NCBI RefSeq assembly: GCF_020103695.1
Contig: NZ_JAHXBF010000003.1
Location: forward strand, 620,001-684,000
Direction of reading: 5' to 3'
Length of the DNA stretch: 64,000 bases
Source of the DNA: Hyalangium versicolor
Lineage (GTDB): Bacteria; Myxococcota; Myxococcia; Myxococcales; Myxococcaceae
Part shown: positions 60,849 through 64,000 of the stretch, piece by piece
How the letters are laid out: each line of letters starts with the position of its first letter
How positions within the stretch are numbered: position 1 is the stretch's first letter
Notes under the pieces: generated by a model
The model's input: the letters and a program-made list of their open reading frames with translations, nothing else
What the model was told of the DNA's origin: nothing
Database searches by the model: none
Position numbers and translations under genes: made by a program

Positions 60849-62033
60849 CTAGAGCTTCAGCTCCCGTCTGACATCGTCCGGGTAGGCTCGGGCGAGGGTT
60901 TCGGCCGCCGCCTTCACCTCGGGGCCGCCTCCCTCGGGAACTTTCACCTGGAGGACCAGGTACATGTCTCCCGGGGATCCCCCCTTGAGCGAGGGCGCGC
61001 CGCGACCCTTCAGGCGCATCTTCCGGCCGGATTGGGAGCCGGGAGGCACCTTGACGGTCACCTCGCCCTGGAAGGTCGGGACCTTCACCTCCGAGCCGAG
61101 GATCGCCTCGGTGATGGTCACCGGCAGGTCCAGGTAGAGATCATCTCCCTCGCGGCGCACCAGCGGGTGCTCGGCCACTTCGGTCTCGATGTAGAGATCG
61201 CCCGGAGGCCCACCATGAGGCCCAGCGGAGCCCTGGCCGGAGAGCCGGACCTTGGAGCCCGTCTGTACTCCGGGAGGGATCTTCACCGTGAGGCGCGTCG
61301 ACTCCTCGGTCACGCCCGTGCCATCGCATTGAGGGCAGGGCTCGGCGGCGCGGCCGGTGCCGTTGCAGGTGGGGCAGGCGCCGGCGAAGGGCATCCCCGC
61401 GCTGCGACGTGTCCGGCCAGTTCCCTTGCAAGTGGGGCAGGGGCCGGAGGCACCCGATTCCCCGCGGCCGTTGCAGCGCTGGCAGCGCCCGGGCCGCCGG
61501 ACCGACAGCGCGCGCTCGGTTCCGGTGATGGCCTCGTTCAGCGAGAGCGTCACCTGGGCAGTGAGATCCTCACCACGCTCGGGTCCTCCCCGGGCCGCTG
61601 CGCCGCGCTGGCGCCCGATCAGATCATTGATGTCGAAGCCACCGGGGCCCGTGCCGCCCCCGCGGCCGAAGATGTCTCCGAAGATATCGCCCAGGTCGAA
61701 GTCCTGGCCGCCGCCGCCGGAGAAGGGGATACCCCCCGCGGCGCCTCCTCCGCCGGTGCGAGCCGAGCGATACGCACGGAAGGTCTCGGCCTTCTTTTCA
61801 TCGAAGCCGAGCTTCGCGGCATCTTCGCCGAACTCGTCGTAGAGCTTGCGCTTCTTGGGATCCGACAGCACTTCGAAGGCAGTGTTGATCTGCTTGAAGC
61901 GCTCCTCGGCGGCCTTGTTGCCGGGGTTCACGTCGGGGTGGTGTTTACGGGCCAGCTTCCGGAAGGCTTTCTTGATGTCCTCCGCGGACGCTGTCCGAGG
62001 GACCTCGAGAATCTGGTAGTAGTCGTCCGCCAT
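60849..62033 (-). CDS. dnaJ: DnaJ-type Hsp40 co-chaperone
   Basis: The 394-residue protein has an N-terminal J domain ([20 protein letters not shown] and the HPD motif in [10 protein letters not shown]), a long Gly/Phe-rich region (~90-150) and four CxxCxGxG zinc repeats ([32 protein letters not shown]). The two-part C-terminal substrate domain completes it. It stimulates DnaK ATPase. I start at ATG 62033; the frame is open upstream only in shadow sequence. It is one of probably several DnaJ paralogues and no dnaK is adjacent. Confidence 0.93.
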   Translation of the reverse strand: MADDYYQILEVPRTASAEDIKKAFRKLARKHHPDVNPGNKAAEERFKQINTAFEVLSDPKKRKLYDEFGEDAAKLGFDEKKAETFRAYRSARTGGGGAAGGIPFSGGGGQDFDLGDIFGDIFGRGGGTGPGGFDINDLIGRQRGAAARGGPERGEDLTAQVTLSLNEAITGTERALSVRRPGRCQRCNGRGESGASGPCPTCKGTGRTRRSAGMPFAGACPTCNGTGRAAEPCPQCDGTGVTEESTRLTVKIPPGVQTGSKVRLSGQGSAGPHGGPPGDLYIETEVAEHPLVRREGDDLYLDLPVTITEAILGSEVKVPTFQGEVTVKVPPGSQSGRKMRLKGRGAPSLKGGSPGDMYLVLQVKVPEGGGPEVKAAAETLARAYPDDVRRELKL

Positions 62034-62120
62034 TGCCGTTCTGTCCTGAAAATTCCTTTTGCAAGAACGTAACCAGCCTGACGGACTGCGCCAGCACAAT
62101 GCGTGCTGCGGGGCGCGATG

Positions 62121-62126
62121 TATAAA
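62121..62126 (+). promoter_or_regulatory. TATAAA -10-like element close to an ATG
   Basis: TATAAA lies ten bases before the ATG at 62137, so a start near 62133 would leave almost no leader. No -35 is recognised. It resembles the arrangement at 34799. Confidence 0.3.
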
Positions 62127-62136
62127 GTGGCCCGAG

Positions 62137-62871
62137 ATGAAGGAGGCCAAGGCAACGCCGCGCCCCCGTCGAGCCATGATCCTCGGGTGGGCGGGGTGGC
62201 TCACGCTTGTCCCTGTCGCCGCGATGGCCCAGGCGCCCGGTACGGGTGTGCCCGAGGCGGCCTTCGAGGAGCCCGAGGGGCGCATCGTCGATCAGGTGGT
62301 GGCGGTCATCGAGGGCCAGGTGCTCACCCGGAGCGAGCTCGAATTCGAGACGCGGGTGGCGTTCGTCCAGCAGGGGGCCTTGCAGGCAGCCGTCGAGCCG
62401 CTCGATGAGGAGGCGTTGAAGGGAGGGCTCGAGCTGGCGATCAACCTGCGGCTGCAGGTGCTGAGCGCGGATCGGCTGGAGGCCTTCCCGACGGAGCAGG
62501 CGGAGGTCGAGGCGCGGGTGGAGAAGTTCCGGCGGCTCTTCGACAGCGAGGAAGCGTTTCAGGACTTCCTGGCGCGATCGGGGGCGGACCTGAAGCTGCT
62601 CACGGAGGTATTGGGGCGGCGCGTGCGAGCCGAGCGCATCCTGGACAGCCGTATCCGTCCGAGGGCTCAGGTGAGCGAGGCCGAGGTCTCTCGCTACTTT
62701 CAGCAGCACGCCAGTGAGTACCCTGAGGGCTACGCGGCGGTGAAGGTGCAACTCCAGAACAAGCTGAAGCGGGAGCTGTACGATAAGCTGACCGCCGAGG
62801 ATCTGGCCCAGCTTCGAGCCTCCGCGCAGGTGCGGCGGGTGGCTCCCTTCGCGAGAGAGGCGCGGCGATGA
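62137..62871 (+). CDS. SurA N-domain-like periplasmic chaperone without PPIase domain
   Basis: The 244-residue protein has a signal peptide ([19 protein letters not shown]), then the SurA-type N-domain ([60 protein letters not shown]) and a C-terminal helix ([20 protein letters not shown]). No parvulin domain follows, so it should act as a chaperone-like holder only. The ATG at 62137 is ten bases downstream of a TATAAA. It overlaps rimI by four bases. Confidence 0.84.
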   Translation: MKEAKATPRPRRAMILGWAGWLTLVPVAAMAQAPGTGVPEAAFEEPEGRIVDQVVAVIEGQVLTRSELEFETRVAFVQQGALQAAVEPLDEEALKGGLELAINLRLQVLSADRLEAFPTEQAEVEARVEKFRRLFDSEEAFQDFLARSGADLKLLTEVLGRRVRAERILDSRIRPRAQVSEAEVSRYFQQHASEYPEGYAAVKVQLQNKLKRELYDKLTAEDLAQLRASAQVRRVAPFAREARR

Positions 62872-63362
62872 GGCAGATGCGCGAGGAGGCCCCCCGGGAG
62901 GGCAAGCATCCGTTCGTGATCCGGCAGATGACCCACGAGGACATGCCGGCGGTGATCGCGCTGGAGAAGGCGGCTTTCCGCAACCCGTGGTCGCCCGAAC
63001 TGCTGCGGCGAGAGCTGGATCACGACTGGTCCACGATCCTCCTGGTGGAGGAGCCGTTGCCCACGGGTGCCCGGAACCTGCTGGGGCTGGCCATCTTCTG
63101 GATCGTCCAGGACGAGGTGCACGTGCTCAACGTGGCGGTGGCGCCCGAGCAACGCCGGCGCGGGGTGGGGCGGGCGGTGATGGACGAGGTGCTCGCTCGG
63201 GGGCGGCACCGGCACTGCTCGCTGGCGACGCTCGAGGTGCGCCGCAGCAACGAGGCGGCGATCGGCCTCTACAAGTCGCTGGGGTTCCGCTCGGTCGGTG
63301 TCCGGCCGAACTACTACGTGGACGAGAAAGAGGACGCGCTCGTCATGGTGCTCGACTTCTAG
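62868..63362 (+). CDS. rimI: Ribosomal-protein-alanine N-acetyltransferase, RimI family
   Basis: The 164-residue GNAT enzyme acetylates the N-terminal Ala of S18 in the E. coli model. Motifs: IRQMTHEDMPAVIALEKAAF, NPWSPELLRRELDHD, VHVLNVAVAPEQRRRGVGRA (acetyl-CoA loop) and LEVRRSNEAAIGLYKSLGF. It shares four bases with the upstream gene and lies upstream of rpsL but with its own gap. Confidence 0.92.
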   Translation: MRQMREEAPREGKHPFVIRQMTHEDMPAVIALEKAAFRNPWSPELLRRELDHDWSTILLVEEPLPTGARNLLGLAIFWIVQDEVHVLNVAVAPEQRRRGVGRAVMDEVLARGRHRHCSLATLEVRRSNEAAIGLYKSLGFRSVGVRPNYYVDEKEDALVMVLDF

Positions 63363-63457
63363 TGGCACGAAGGGGTAGAGGAGCGCCGCAACCGCGTGTT
63401 TCTGGAATGGATCGCCTCCCTCCCATCGGTTCCTAGCTACCGAGGGTCAGGCGGAGC

Positions 63458-63485
63458 TTGACACGGGAAGGTCCGTCCCTATACT
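63458..63485 (+). promoter_or_regulatory. Consensus sigma-70 promoter of rpsL
   Basis: TTGACA (63458-63463), 16 bases, then TATACT (63480-63485) gives one of the best housekeeping promoters in the window, with a predicted start near 63492 and a ~78-base leader. The leader contains a short CCTA/TAGG hairpin around ATTG. Confidence 0.85.
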
Positions 63486-63569
63486 CGCGGCCCTTTTTCT
63501 AGCCTAATTGTAGGTCTATATGTGCTGCCCCGTGTCCAGCGACGGCGGCCATGAGAGAAGGAAGCGTCA

Positions 63570-63941
63570 GTGCCGACGATCAGCCAGTTGGTCCGCAAGG
63601 GCCGCGAGAAGTTGAACATCAAGGGAAAGAGCCCCGCGCTGAAGGAGTGCCCTCAGAAGCGTGGCGTCTGCACCCGCGTGTACACCACCACGCCGAAGAA
63701 GCCGAACTCGGCCCTTCGCAAGGTGGCGCGTGTGCGTCTCACCAACGGGATTGAGGTTACGTCCTATATCCCCGGCGTGGGTCACAACCTCCAGGAGCAC
63801 TCGGTGGTGATGATCCGCGGCGGTCGTGTGAAGGATCTCCCGGGCGTCCGCTACCACATCATCCGTGGAACGCTGGACTCCGTGGGCGTGGCGGGCCGCA
63901 AGCAGGGCCGCTCGAAGTACGGCGCCAAGCGTCCGAGCTGA
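63570..63941 (+). CDS. rpsL: 30S ribosomal protein S12
   Basis: The 123-residue S12 starts with GTG ([15 protein letters not shown]) and has the universally conserved [20 protein letters not shown] and [18 protein letters not shown] blocks. The lysines at the streptomycin-resistance positions (the KKPNSA and [10 protein letters not shown] contexts) are wild-type, so a sensitive allele is predicted. It is first in a str-type operon whose rpsG and later genes would lie beyond the window. Confidence 0.98.
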   Translation: MPTISQLVRKGREKLNIKGKSPALKECPQKRGVCTRVYTTTPKKPNSALRKVARVRLTNGIEVTSYIPGVGHNLQEHSVVMIRGGRVKDLPGVRYHIIRGTLDSVGVAGRKQGRSKYGAKRPS

Positions 63942-63975
63942 AGCAGTCCGATCACCTCCAGAAGTTGAGTTGGGA

Positions 63976-64000
63976 CGCTCGCCCCACACCCTGGGGAGCG
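63976..64000 (+). other. Hairpin at the rpsL downstream boundary (window edge)
   Basis: CGCT and CCCC pair with GGGG and AGCG around ACACCCT with a two-base bulge. It may be an attenuator, terminator or ribosomal-protein binding site, as the rpsL-rpsG spacer is in E. coli. It is cut at the window end so the class cannot be decided. Confidence 0.3.

Noticed and set aside
1..64000. Mobile elements, integrated phage, tRNA or rRNA genes
   Set aside because: No transposase or integrase motifs, no cloverleaf-like sequence and no rRNA-like stretch was found on reading both strands.

Overview
The window looks like chromosomal DNA of a fruiting myxobacterium (Myxococcota, probably Cystobacterineae: Archangium, Cystobacter, Hyalangium or Stigmatella type; the genus cannot be read from the sequence). 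It is very GC-rich with strong third-position GC bias, has many GTG and TTG starts, and carries two blocks matching the Myxococcus xanthus spore-coat polysaccharide genes, exoA-exoI and exoL-exoP, in the same internal order. Genes are dense and mostly in short operons joined by 1-4 base overlaps. I see no tRNA, rRNA, insertion sequence, prophage or CRISPR array.

Layout. 1-5 kb (minus strand): a zinc-ribbon membrane protein cut by the window edge, a glycogen debranching enzyme, the trehalose-forming enzyme TreZ and a 64-residue membrane peptide. 5.3-15.5 kb (plus): exoA-exoI behind a good sigma-54 promoter. They encode the export lipoprotein, a partner beta-barrel, a co-polymerase, a tyrosine kinase, the initiating sugar-phosphate transferase, a YvcK-like protein, two acyltransferases and an aminotransferase. 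15.9-24.0 kb (minus): a complete System I cytochrome c maturation operon (ccmABCDEFG, ccmH and a TPR protein) with an unexplained zinc-ribbon membrane protein inserted. 24.3-29.9 kb (plus): exoL-exoP (deacetylase, Wzx flippase, acetyltransferase, two glycosyltransferases), again behind a sigma-54-type promoter. 29.9-34.7 kb (minus): DUF4350, DUF4129 and polytopic membrane proteins, then thiSGE. 34.8-41 kb (plus): a Lys-Pro repeat protein, two lipoproteins with a CxxxCH motif, a coiled-coil lipoprotein, a probable pseudokinase, an M19 dipeptidase and two small secreted proteins. 41-46 kb: an alpha/beta hydrolase, CorA, an unknown helical protein, a HAD phosphatase and an RlmI-type methyltransferase.

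46.1-48.1 kb (minus) is a three-gene cassette: a lipase-like protein with a long amphipathic N-terminus, flanked by two paralogous proteins resembling CesT-type secretion chaperones. No secretion apparatus is nearby. It is the best candidate for an undescribed system. 48.4-52.4 kb: a hydrolase-fold protein lacking its serine, a membrane-anchored subtilisin-like lipoprotein with a small overlapping partner, and a CPBP protease. 52.5-55.5 kb (plus): an outer-membrane barrel, a 13-heme cytochrome c and an Ig-like lipoprotein, laid out like a porin-cytochrome electron conduit. 55.5-64 kb: PlsB, a hybrid histidine kinase, a HEAT protein and DnaJ (minus), then a SurA-like protein, RimI and rpsL (plus).

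Two themes recur. One is spore-coat synthesis, split by the ccm operon but apparently joined by shared sigma-54 promoter architecture. The other is covalent heme: a full ccm set, a 13-heme conduit and two paralogous candidate CxxxCH lipoproteins. All functions are inferred from motifs and gene order read by eye; no database search was run.
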